Positions 1 to 5,836 of a DNA stretch of 6,212 nucleotides are shown here, piece by piece. Location of the stretch: the NCBI GenBank assembly GCA_027625125.1, contig JAQBXG010000101.1:1-6212 (forward strand). The letters run 5' to 3'. The stretch comes from Pseudomonadota bacterium. Its GTDB lineage: Bacteria > Pseudomonadota > Alphaproteobacteria > UBA2966 > CAIVPW01. Below the pieces are notes generated by a model, which did no database searches, had not been told where the DNA came from, and saw nothing but the letters and a program-made list of their open reading frames with translations. Every line of letters starts with the position of its first letter. The first letter of the stretch is position 1. Made by a program: the position numbers and the translations under genes.

Positions 1-1258
1 ACGCCGCAATCTGGCCCAGGACGAGATGCGCCGCCGCCCGCCCCGCCTCGTCACCGGATTCGGACTGGATTCGCGCTGCGGCATCGATCGCGCCGGCGGC
101 CTCGTCGATCTCCCCGGCGAAGGCCAGGACCTGTCCCACCTTCAGCAGCGCCGTGGCTTCCGCCGGATCGCCGATGGCGCGAAACCGTTCGGCGGCGGCG
201 GCGTAGCGCGCCGCGGCAGCGCGCATGTCGCCCAGCAGACGGGCGAGATCGCCATGGACCTGCGCCGCCATCGCCTCCCAGGCCGGATCGCCAAGGTCAG
301 CCAGGATCGCGTCCGCCCGCGCCAGACGCATCGCCGCTTCGGCGTTGTGCCCTTCGTGAACGTCGTACGCCGCGGCGCGGACCAGCGCCCGGGCCTCGCG
401 CGGGCGGTCGCCCGATTCGCCATACAGGTACGCGGCCAGCGCGTAGGCGGACAGGGCGGCGTGAAGATCACCGACGGCGACATGGAGGTCCGCACGCAGC
501 ATCGCAACGTCTGCGATCCCCGCATCGTCGCCGATGTTCTGGAAGATCAACCCCGCCTGGTCGAGCACCGCCCATGCCTCCGCTTCGCCGTCGGGCATCG
601 CGGCGACCGTGTCCAGTATCAGCATCACGTGGGTATCCGATTTGGGCCCGGAAACCTGCGCCCAAACCCGGCGACCCTCGGCGAAGTGCTGAACCGCGTC
701 CTGCCAATGAAACGTATCGGCGGCGAGATCTCCGATCGCAACCAGCGTCCGGGCTTCGCCCGCGCGATTGCCGGCCTGCCGATAAAACTCCAGCGCAGCC
801 GCATAGTGCGCACGAGCCTCGTCGGCCTGCCCGGTCAGATGTTCGACGCGACCCATGCCAAGGACCGCCCGTCCCTGTCCCGACAGGTCACCCGATGAGC
901 GGAATTGATCAAGCGCGCGGGCGAGGCCTTCGCGGGCGCCGTCGGCATCGCCGCGATTCAGTTTCTGCTCGGCCTCCGCCAGCATCACCGCCGCGGCCGA
1001 TGGCCGGCCGGTTTCGTTCGCAGATGCACCGACAACCGCACGCGGATCCGACGGAGCCACGGCGACGGCGACCACGGCCGCGGCGATTGCGAGGCCGGCC
1101 AACACCGGTGCGCCGGCCCTGCCGATGGGCCTGGGCAACGCGAACCAGGCGGCCACGGCCGTCGCCAACAGCAGCGCCGCCCCGGCGCCCCAGACGGAAA
1201 GCGCCGCTTCTGCGAGAATGCTCAGATCACCCTCCCGATTCGGCGCGCACCGTATCAC
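1..1258 (-). CDS. Membrane-anchored TPR-repeat protein, C-terminus cut off by the window edge
   Basis: The reading frame is open for 419 codons from a GTG at 1258 to the left edge, with no stop, so the 3' end is missing. The N-terminus has two hydrophobic segments (about residues 18-41 and 50-68, GTG = 1). A short polar linker follows, then from about residue 90 an Ala/Arg-rich helical region. Phrases of the type (S/I/L)GD recur there, for example in AIGDPAEA and ESGDEAGR, which lie exactly 40 residues apart; the spacing fits the 40-residue TPR class. About eight repeats fit before the edge. Such domains are protein-protein interaction scaffolds. With the two membrane segments, the repeats probably sit on one face of the inner membrane; which face is not determined. 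No enzymatic domain is visible, but one could lie in the missing C-terminus. The start is uncertain: GTG 1258 has a poor SD, while an in-frame CTG at 1225 has a strong one. Function is unknown. Confidence 0.75.
   Translation of the reverse strand, partial: MIRCAPNREGDLSILAEAALSVWGAGAALLLATAVAAWFALPRPIGRAGAPVLAGLAIAAAVVAVAVAPSDPRAVVGASANETGRPSAAAVMLAEAEQKLNRGDADGAREGLARALDQFRSSGDLSGQGRAVLGMGRVEHLTGQADEARAHYAAALEFYRQAGNRAGEARTLVAIGDLAADTFHWQDAVQHFAEGRRVWAQVSGPKSDTHVMLILDTVAAMPDGEAEAWAVLDQAGLIFQNIGDDAGIADVAMLRADLHVAVGDLHAALSAYALAAYLYGESGDRPREARALVRAAAYDVHEGHNAEAAMRLARADAILADLGDPAWEAMAAQVHGDLARLLGDMRAAAARYAAAAERFRAIGDPAEATALLKVGQVLAFAGEIDEAAGAIDAAARIQSESGDEAGRAAAHLVLGQIAA
1231..1236 (-). promoter_or_regulatory. 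Strong SD-like site pointing to a CTG start for the TPR gene
   Basis: On the minus strand GGGAGG (1236-1231) is followed after five bases by an in-frame CTG (1225-1223). Translation from there gives an N-terminus beginning M-SILAEAALSVWGAG, which enters the first hydrophobic segment directly, as is usual for a membrane protein. The GTG 33 bases upstream adds a polar 11-residue tail and lacks a well-spaced SD. CTG starts are rare, so this is a suggestion. Confidence 0.4.
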
Positions 1259-1332
1259 TCCGTCCGGTCGATGGGTATCCGGCAGCGCTATGGCGTCGGC
1301 CGTGCCATGGCGTACAGTGCCGACATGCAAAT

Positions 1333-1339
1333 GGGAGGA
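1333..1339 (+). promoter_or_regulatory. Ribosome binding site of the pentapeptide-repeat gene
   Basis: GGGAGGA lies eight bases before ATG 1348. It fixes the start of the pentapeptide gene even though the frame stays open far upstream, back to 574. A signal peptide begins exactly at this ATG, which supports the choice. Confidence 0.8.
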
Positions 1340-1347
1340 CAGCGCAG

Positions 1348-2106
1348 ATGAGGCGCGGTTGTACGGCTGTCGGCCTCGGTCTGTTGCTGGCCACCGCCTT
1401 GGGCGCGGGCGCCGCGCCGGCGCAGGACCGCGAGGCGGCATTCCTTGCTGGCCACACCATCGATTGCCCAGGCTGTGATCTCGCCGGCGCCAACCTGAAG
1501 CGTCGCGATCTGTCCGGCGCCGACCTGTCGGGTGCGAATCTCGAAGAGGCCACGTTGCACAACGCCGATCTGCGCGGCGCAAACCTTTCCGGCGCCAATC
1601 TCACCTACGCCAACCTCAATCGAGCCGATTTGCGGCAGGCCGATCTCCGCGACGCCAATCTGACCGGGGCAATGCTGTTTGCCGCCGACGCGTCGTCGGC
1701 GGACCTTGCCGGTGCGAATCTTGCCCGCGCGTTGATGGGCAACGTGCGCCTGATCCGGTCCAACCTCGAACGCGCGGTGCTGGCGTTCGCGGACCTGGGA
1801 GGCGCGAGGTTGACCGAGGCGCGGCTGGCGAATGCGAACCTGACGAGGGCCGACCTGAGACTCACGGCCCTGTTCCGCGCCGACATGCGTAGTATTGTCG
1901 CGGAAGGCGCCTATTTCGCCGAGGCGGACATGCGCCGCGCGGACCTTGCCGGCGCGGTGCTGCGCCAGTCAAATTTTACATTGACCGACCTGGCCGAGTC
2001 GAACCTCGCCGGCGCCGATCTGACCGACGCAAATCTGGTTACCACCAATCTGCACAATGCCCGTCTCACGGGCGCAACGATGCCCGACAACACGGTGCAT
2101 CCCTGA
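1348..2106 (+). CDS. Secreted pentapeptide-repeat protein
   Basis: The protein has 252 residues. Residues 1-26 form a Sec signal peptide: basic MRR, a hydrophobic core at 8-22, and a probable cleavage after A-P-A-Q or A-P-A. A C-P-G-C motif at 40-43 leads straight into pentapeptide repeats of the form A(D/N)LxG. The central residue falls at 45, 50, 55 and so on to 245 without any break in register, about 41 units. It is Leu in most units, with Met or Phe in a few and Ala at 115 and 185. The family folds as a right-handed quadrilateral beta-helix with four pentapeptides per turn, so this one should be a rod of roughly ten turns. Secretion argues against a DNA-mimic role of the Qnr/MfpA type, which is cytoplasmic. 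A periplasmic structural or binding role is an inference; the partner is unknown. It is divergent from the TPR gene, and its last 41 bases overlap the convergent next gene. Confidence 0.92.
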   Translation: MRRGCTAVGLGLLLATALGAGAAPAQDREAAFLAGHTIDCPGCDLAGANLKRRDLSGADLSGANLEEATLHNADLRGANLSGANLTYANLNRADLRQADLRDANLTGAMLFAADASSADLAGANLARALMGNVRLIRSNLERAVLAFADLGGARLTEARLANANLTRADLRLTALFRADMRSIVAEGAYFAEADMRRADLAGAVLRQSNFTLTDLAESNLAGADLTDANLVTTNLHNARLTGATMPDNTVHP

Positions 2107-2806
2107 CGGCCTCGGCAGCGAACACTTCCAGCCGCGTCCAGCTTTCGAAGTCTCCCACCGCTTCATCGAGCATGCGCGGATTGAGGCTAAGGTCCTGTCC
2201 CGGCTTGTACAGGTGATGCACCTCGAGTCTGGCGATGCGCGAATCCGACCGCATCTCGCAGGCCTGCTTGATGAACAATCGATCAATCGGCTGTTCGCGC
2301 ACGTCTTGCGGCAGGTCGATACAGATCCACTCCGTGTCGTTGAACATGCCCTTGAAATACGCGGCCAGCAAATGGCCCTCGATCCGAACCTCCGGCGGCG
2401 CCCGCGGGTCGGTGACGACGCGATATCCCTGCACGATGCCGTCGCCGCCGATCAACAGCGACGTAATGATCGGCTGATCAAAGAACGAGTTCGCCGAATA
2501 CCGCCGGATGACAAGTTCATCGCGCTGCGCCCTGGCGATGTATTCCCATTCATCGTCGTAGATGAACCATACCTCGTGCAAGCCTGTGTCTGATTCCGCC
2601 GGACACTGCGCAAACTGATCGAATCCGCCAAGCGGCAGGGAAGGTGGCCCGCCGTTGGTGCCGCAAGCGGGATCGACGAAATCGGCAAGCGGTAACCCGG
2701 TCACGGGCAATCCCGGCTCGATGTCGAAGATTCTGACCGTGCTCTGCGCCCGAGCAACGCCGCCGCAGGCAAGGACGATCAGAATAGCCGCGAGGGTGCG
2801 TTGCAT
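2066..2806 (-). CDS. Secreted protein of unknown function, 246 residues
   Basis: I do not recognise this family. Residues 1-20 form a Sec signal peptide with a hydrophobic core at 5-14 and an A-R-A-Q cleavage site. The mature part has a Cys at 48, 68, 162 and 183 and a Cys pair at 239-240, suiting disulfides in the periplasm. It also has an acidic aromatic stretch around 79-89 (VWFIYDDEWEY) and a segment at 120-165 ending in DTEWICIDLP. No catalytic motif, membrane helix or repeat stands out. Base composition and codon use match the neighbours, which supports a real gene. ATG 2806 is the start because the signal peptide begins there, although its SD is weak. A TATGAT at 2842-2837 could be a -10 element, but no matching -35 is visible. 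The dehydrogenase terminator just upstream suggests independent expression. The 3' end overlaps the convergent pentapeptide gene by 41 bases. Confidence 0.8.
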   Translation of the reverse strand: MQRTLAAILIVLACGGVARAQSTVRIFDIEPGLPVTGLPLADFVDPACGTNGGPPSLPLGGFDQFAQCPAESDTGLHEVWFIYDDEWEYIARAQRDELVIRRYSANSFFDQPIITSLLIGGDGIVQGYRVVTDPRAPPEVRIEGHLLAAYFKGMFNDTEWICIDLPQDVREQPIDRLFIKQACEMRSDSRIARLEVHHLYKPGQDLSLNPRMLDEAVGDFESWTRLEVFAAEAVRDAPCCRASLRP

Positions 2807-2857
2807 GGCAATTAGCGCGCCGGTCCGTCAACCGTCATCATACGACGTGCGCGGGTG

Positions 2858-2888
2858 AAAAAAAGGGGGAGCCACTCGGGCTCCCCCC
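2858..2888 (-). terminator. Rho-independent terminator of the quinoprotein gene
   Basis: On the minus strand a perfect 9-bp GC-rich stem (2887-2879 with 2873-2865, GGGGGAGCC/GGCTCCCCC) with a five-base loop is followed by seven T (2864-2858). It lies about 20 bases after the dehydrogenase stop and before the next minus-strand gene, so it separates the two transcripts. The plus strand has no T-run at the matching place, so it acts in one direction. Confidence 0.93.
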
Positions 2889-2910
2889 GTTTCGCAAGCC
2901 GGTGCAACGT

Positions 2911-4704
2911 CTACAGTGCAAACACCAGCAACACGGCGGTCGGCAGAATCAACTGACCGACGCCGCCACCGTTGGCTCCGTTGGGGCTGTCGCCACCGGC
3001 GATGACGGCGACATACTGCTTGCCGCCGATGGCATAGCTGATCGGGGCCCCCTTCATGCTGGTGCCCGTGTTGAACTCCCACAGCAATGCCAGCGTGTCG
3101 CTGTCGAAGGCGGCAAAGGTGCCGTCGTCGAAGCCGCTGAACACGACGCCGCCGCCGGTCGCCAGTGCGCCGACTTCCGCCTGGCGGGTGCCGGGAATAC
3201 CCAGATCGCGGGTATAGGTGTTGGCGACCTTGCCTGACTGCATGTCGATCGCGATGACATTGGCCATCGTGTTGACCTGCACCTGGCGGGTGCTGCCACC
3301 CAATCCTTCGCGCCGTAGCGGATCGAACGCTTCTTCGGTGATGCGCAGGATCGTCTGATAGGTGCATCCCGAAGTTCTGGTGTTGTAGGACTGGCCGCGC
3401 TGCGCATCGTAGGACGGCGGCCAGATACCGGTGGGCGCCCCACCCCATGTCGCGCACATCAACGGAGCGTCCTCTTCAGAACGGCCCCGTTGCGGACCAG
3501 GAACATTGTAGTTCGTGTGAACCATGCCTGGCGTGTACTCGACCGGCTTGCCGCTCTTCGGGTCGATGCCCTTGGTCCAGTTGATGTTGTCCACCTGGGC
3601 AACGGCCTGCAGGAACTCGCCGGTCTGGCGATCCACGGTGTAGGTAAACCCGTTGCGCGACCAGTTGGTGGCGGCCTTGTGCGTGTTGCCGGATGCGTCC
3701 ACGAAGTCGAACAGCATCCGCACCCCGGTGGAGTCAAAATCCCAACCGTCATTCGGCGTTTCCTGGAAGAACCAGTACATCTCGCCGGTGTCGGCATCGA
3801 GCGCAAGGGTGCTCTCGGAGTAGAGGTTGTCGCCGGGACGGAACTCGGGGTCGTACACCGGCGACGGCTCGCCGGTGCCCATGTAGACAATGTTCAGTTC
3901 CGGGTCGAAGGTGCTCGGGCCCCAGGGCATCGCCGCGCCGTACATGTACTTGTCGTCCGGCCACGTTCCGAAGTTGGGTTCGCCCGGCCCCGGAATGGTG
4001 TAGGTCCGCCAGATGTTCTCGCCGTTGTTGGCGTCGAATGCGCCGACCCAACCGACTCCGGCGCCACCGGCGCCGACGATGATCACGTCCTGGCCACCGG
4101 CGGTCTGCATTGTCGAAATCGCGCCACGGAAGGTACGGGTCGCCAGATACTCGGGTGCGTTGCGACCGCCTTCGGGCTCGACGCCGCTGACTTCCCAAAC
4201 GACTTCACCCGACTCCTTGCTAAGTGCGATGATGCGCGCATCGCGAATGGCCGCGATCACGGTATCGCCATAGAGCGCGAGCCCACCGGTGTTCCGAGCA
4301 CGCTCCAGCTGCGGATCGAACCGCCACAACGGATATGCCCGAATGCCGCTTCGCACATCGAACTTCATCAGTTTGTTGTGCGAATCGCTCAAATACATGA
4401 ACCCGTCCTCGACCAGCGGCGCCGATTGCTCGTTGCCCCGCGAACCGGCGACCGTGCTCATCCCGTTGCCGCCGATCGAGGCCATGAAAACGACCCTGAG
4501 GCCGGCGACGTTGTTCTTGTTGATCTGGCTCAGCTTCGAATAATGGTGCCCGTCATAGGTGCCGAGCGTCATCAGCCAGTTTTGGGTCTCGTTGGCGGCA
4601 TTCCGCAACCGCTCCCCGGTCGTCGGCGCGGCAAGTGCGCTCGCGGCAACGCCGGCTATCATGGTGGCGGCGACCGCCGCAACCATTCCCTTCGCAAGCT
4701 TCAT
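2911..4704 (-). CDS. Periplasmic PQQ-dependent alcohol dehydrogenase-like quinoprotein
   Basis: The protein has 597 residues, the usual length of a quinoprotein alcohol/methanol dehydrogenase without a cytochrome domain (no CxxCH is present). Residues 1-25 are a signal peptide ending A-L-A before APTTG. Beta-propeller W-motifs of the type ALDADTGEMYW recur, at about 160-170, 222-232, 301-311 and 532-542. Family landmarks are the cofactor-stacking Trp261, a GTGEPSP loop at 276-282, RPGDNLY at 289-295, catalytic Asp322 in W-D-F-D (321-324), and S-R-N-G (349-352) with the PQQ-contacting Arg. Such enzymes oxidise alcohols or aldehydes and pass electrons to a periplasmic cytochrome c. Asp324 is the position diagnostic of lanthanide-dependent members (XoxF, PedH). 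Several other cofactor residues are changed (see findings), so substrate and activity are uncertain. Start: ATG 4704 has GGGAGG six bases upstream; ATGs at 4710 and 4749 are less well placed. It is monocistronic, with its own terminator; no cytochrome or PQQ-synthesis gene is in the window. Confidence 0.9.
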   Translation of the reverse strand: MKLAKGMVAAVAATMIAGVAASALAAPTTGERLRNAANETQNWLMTLGTYDGHHYSKLSQINKNNVAGLRVVFMASIGGNGMSTVAGSRGNEQSAPLVEDGFMYLSDSHNKLMKFDVRSGIRAYPLWRFDPQLERARNTGGLALYGDTVIAAIRDARIIALSKESGEVVWEVSGVEPEGGRNAPEYLATRTFRGAISTMQTAGGQDVIIVGAGGAGVGWVGAFDANNGENIWRTYTIPGPGEPNFGTWPDDKYMYGAAMPWGPSTFDPELNIVYMGTGEPSPVYDPEFRPGDNLYSESTLALDADTGEMYWFFQETPNDGWDFDSTGVRMLFDFVDASGNTHKAATNWSRNGFTYTVDRQTGEFLQAVAQVDNINWTKGIDPKSGKPVEYTPGMVHTNYNVPGPQRGRSEEDAPLMCATWGGAPTGIWPPSYDAQRGQSYNTRTSGCTYQTILRITEEAFDPLRREGLGGSTRQVQVNTMANVIAIDMQSGKVANTYTRDLGIPGTRQAEVGALATGGGVVFSGFDDGTFAAFDSDTLALLWEFNTGTSMKGAPISYAIGGKQYVAVIAGGDSPNGANGGGVGQLILPTAVLLVFAL

Positions 4705-4710
4705 CTGCAT

Positions 4711-4716
4711 CCTCCC
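4711..4716 (-). promoter_or_regulatory. Ribosome binding site of the quinoprotein gene
   Basis: GGGAGG (4716-4711) abuts one ATG (4710) with no spacing and lies six bases before the next in-frame ATG (4704). Only the second has normal spacing, so the coding region starts at 4704 with MKLAKG and a clean signal peptide. Confidence 0.8.
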
Positions 4717-4804
4717 AAAGTGATGGCGGCGACTCGAAAGTGCGCGCAACGGTCACGCATCCGCTGCACCGGTGACTTCGCACACGCCGTCAATGTTACA
4801 AAAT

Positions 4805-4826
4805 CCGCGGGCGCTAGCGCGCGCGG
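4805..4826. repeat. 22-bp near-perfect palindrome upstream of the quinoprotein gene
   Basis: The 22 bases centred between 4815 and 4816 pair at ten of eleven positions; only 4810/4821 mismatch, and the core GCGCTAGCGC (4811-4820) is perfect. It lies about 100 bases upstream of the dehydrogenase start, in the 250-base gap (4705-4954) that must hold its promoter. It could be an operator or an RNA hairpin. The surrounding alternating GC sequence makes chance symmetry more likely than usual. The rest of the gap shows no clear promoter or gene. Confidence 0.5.
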
Positions 4827-4954
4827 CACAAGTTCTAGCGAGGGGCAGACTGGCAGATTCACCCCTTGGCAAATACTCCATCCGCCCTTCGCCGGAGTCA
4901 ATAGATGATGACGCGGCGGGCAGACCAGGTCCGGCCCGCCCCGGACGCGGCAGA

Positions 4955-5419
4955 CTAACCGCCGCAGGCGGCCTTGTAGGCCTTTTCGAAGATGACGCCC
5001 CAACCGAACTCGTAGCCACCGCGAATGTCGGCGGCCTGGTCGCCAAGGACTTCCCAATTGGTCTGGGTCAGTTCGACGCGGGTGCGGCCGCCGTCGATGC
5101 CGGTGAATCGCACCTCCAGCAGCGTCCGGTCTTCGACGACCACGCCGGGCGGAGCGAAGTGAAACGTTGTACGGACATAGGACGGCGGCTCGAACGCTTC
5201 GATCACCCCCCACAGTGTTTCGGTGTCGTCGCCGCCGATTTCGACGATCTCGCCGCCTGGCCGGGCATCGACCCGGATCGCCTTCGCCGGCTGGCCGGCC
5301 ATCGCCGACGTGGTGAACTTGTCGAGCGGCCACCAGGCGGACATGTCTTTCCAGAACACATCGAACGCCTGTTGCGGACCGCAGGGAACGTCGATGGATT
5401 TGACGATTGGATCGAGCAT
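4955..5419 (-). CDS. SRPBCC (AHSA1-like) domain protein
   Basis: This 154-residue cytoplasmic protein fills one SRPBCC/START-like domain, the length usual for AHSA1-type (COG3832-like) members. Typical features are an N-terminal strand (IVKSIDVPCGPQQAFDVFW, about residues 5-23), a W-W-P-L segment near 29-32, the paired strands around VRTTFHFAPPG and LLEVRFTG, then G-G-R-T-R-V-E-L-T and a C-terminal helix after GYEFGWG. These domains form a deep hydrophobic pocket that binds small ligands; the ligand here cannot be read from sequence. ATG 5419 is chosen because it overlaps the stop of the upstream ArsR gene as TGATG, the typical arrangement for translational coupling, and because homologous domains begin at this point. 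ArsR-SRPBCC pairs are common in bacteria, with the repressor controlling the operon. Stop TAG is at 4957-4955. No convincing terminator follows. Confidence 0.9.
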   Translation of the reverse strand: MLDPIVKSIDVPCGPQQAFDVFWKDMSAWWPLDKFTTSAMAGQPAKAIRVDARPGGEIVEIGGDDTETLWGVIEAFEPPSYVRTTFHFAPPGVVVEDRTLLEVRFTGIDGGRTRVELTQTNWEVLGDQAADIRGGYEFGWGVIFEKAYKAACGG

Positions 5420-5742
5420 CAGGGAGATTCCTTTTCGGGTTTCGCCCGCCGCGCGATCTCGGCGCCATAGGCGGACAGGACATCGGACCAGAAACGCTCC
5501 AGGTACCACCGCAACTCCTGAAGTCCGTCGCGGCGAATGGAATACAGGCGGCGGTTTCCGCGCGGTTCGACAGAGACGAGGTTTGCCGCCCCGAGAGCCT
5601 TGAGGTGTTGGGACACCGCCGGCCGGCTGACCGGCTGTGTCGCCGCCAGTTCGCCGACCGTCATCGGCCCCGCGCACAGGGCCTCGAGAATGTTGCGGCG
5701 GGTCGGGTCCGCGAGTGCGGACAACACTTCTCCGTAAGGCAT
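5419..5742 (-). CDS. ArsR-family winged-helix transcriptional repressor
   Basis: The protein has 107 residues, a normal length for a single winged-helix ArsR-family regulator. The opening VLSALADPTRRNILEAL (6-22) is the hallmark first helix of the branch that pairs with SRPBCC genes. The helix-turn-helix runs from about 28 to 50, with recognition helix SRPAVSQHLKAL (39-50), and the wing is at about 56-68 (VSVEPRGNRRLYS). Only one Cys (23) is present and the metal-sensing CxC motif of ArsR/SmtB is absent, so metal sensing is unlikely. Start ATG 5742 is the first possible start because an in-frame stop lies only one codon upstream (5748-5746). No usable SD precedes it, which fits a leaderless message. 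It overlaps the SRPBCC gene by one base (TGATG), giving an operon. Autoregulation through the repeat cluster at its start is likely but inferred. Confidence 0.92.
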   Translation of the reverse strand: MPYGEVLSALADPTRRNILEALCAGPMTVGELAATQPVSRPAVSQHLKALGAANLVSVEPRGNRRLYSIRRDGLQELRWYLERFWSDVLSAYGAEIARRAKPEKESP

Positions 5743-5756
5743 ACCTTACCGTAAGG
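5734..5756. promoter_or_regulatory. Candidate ArsR operator: GTAAGG/CCTTAC/GTAAGG cluster
   Basis: Three copies of one hexamer lie in 23 bases: GTAAGG (5734-5739), its complement CCTTAC (5744-5749) and GTAAGG again (5751-5756). They form two overlapping inverted repeats, with gaps of four bases and one base. The outer copies belong to an 11-base direct repeat CCGTAAGGCAT (5732-5742 and 5749-5759 with its flank). The cluster covers the ArsR start codon and its likely -10, as expected for autorepression. It also lies in the gap shared with the rightward lipoprotein gene. Confidence 0.6.
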
Positions 5757-5776
5757 CATGACTAACGGAAACGCAA
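5748..5776 (-). promoter_or_regulatory. Possible promoter of the ArsR-SRPBCC operon
   Basis: On the minus strand TTGCGT (5776-5771) and TACGGT (5753-5748) are separated by exactly 17 bases and resemble -35 and -10 elements, the second only partly. Transcription would then begin at about the start codon 5742, giving a leaderless mRNA, and the -10 lies inside the GTAAGG repeat cluster. Confidence 0.35.
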
Positions 5777-5836
5777 GCCCGCATGTGCCGATGCTCTGCC
5801 CTACCGTTGCGACCGCGTCTGGGATACGGTGGAAAG

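Noticed and set aside
26..898. Plus-strand open frame of 290 codons
   Set aside because: It is the antisense shadow of the TPR gene. Its translation is Arg/Gly-rich without domains, while the minus strand gives regular 40-residue repeats over the same bases.
1290..1313. ATGGCGT direct repeat (1290-1296, 1307-1313) in the divergent promoter gap
   Set aside because: A 7-base repeat within 90 bases is expected by chance fairly often, and no other support exists.
574..1347. Upstream extension of the pentapeptide frame
   Set aside because: The frame is open, but the translation is Arg/Pro-rich low-complexity sequence antisense to the TPR gene. The SD and signal peptide place the start at 1348.
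2765..2806. Possible lipobox V-L-A-C at residue 14 of the 246-residue protein
   Set aside because: Leu at -2 is atypical and the signal would be very short. The A-R-A-Q signal peptidase I site fits better.
4705..4749. Longer N-terminus for the quinoprotein from ATG 4749
   Set aside because: It would add 15 polar residues before the signal peptide, and the GGGAGG is placed for ATG 4704.
3490..4908. Long plus-strand open frame of 472 codons
   Set aside because: It is antisense to the quinoprotein, a common effect of high-GC coding bias. No recognisable domain or SD.
4929..4946. Hairpin GTCCGG-N6-CCGGAC after the SRPBCC gene as a terminator
   Set aside because: Only six base pairs and no T-run on either strand. 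Such hairpins are frequent by chance at this GC content.
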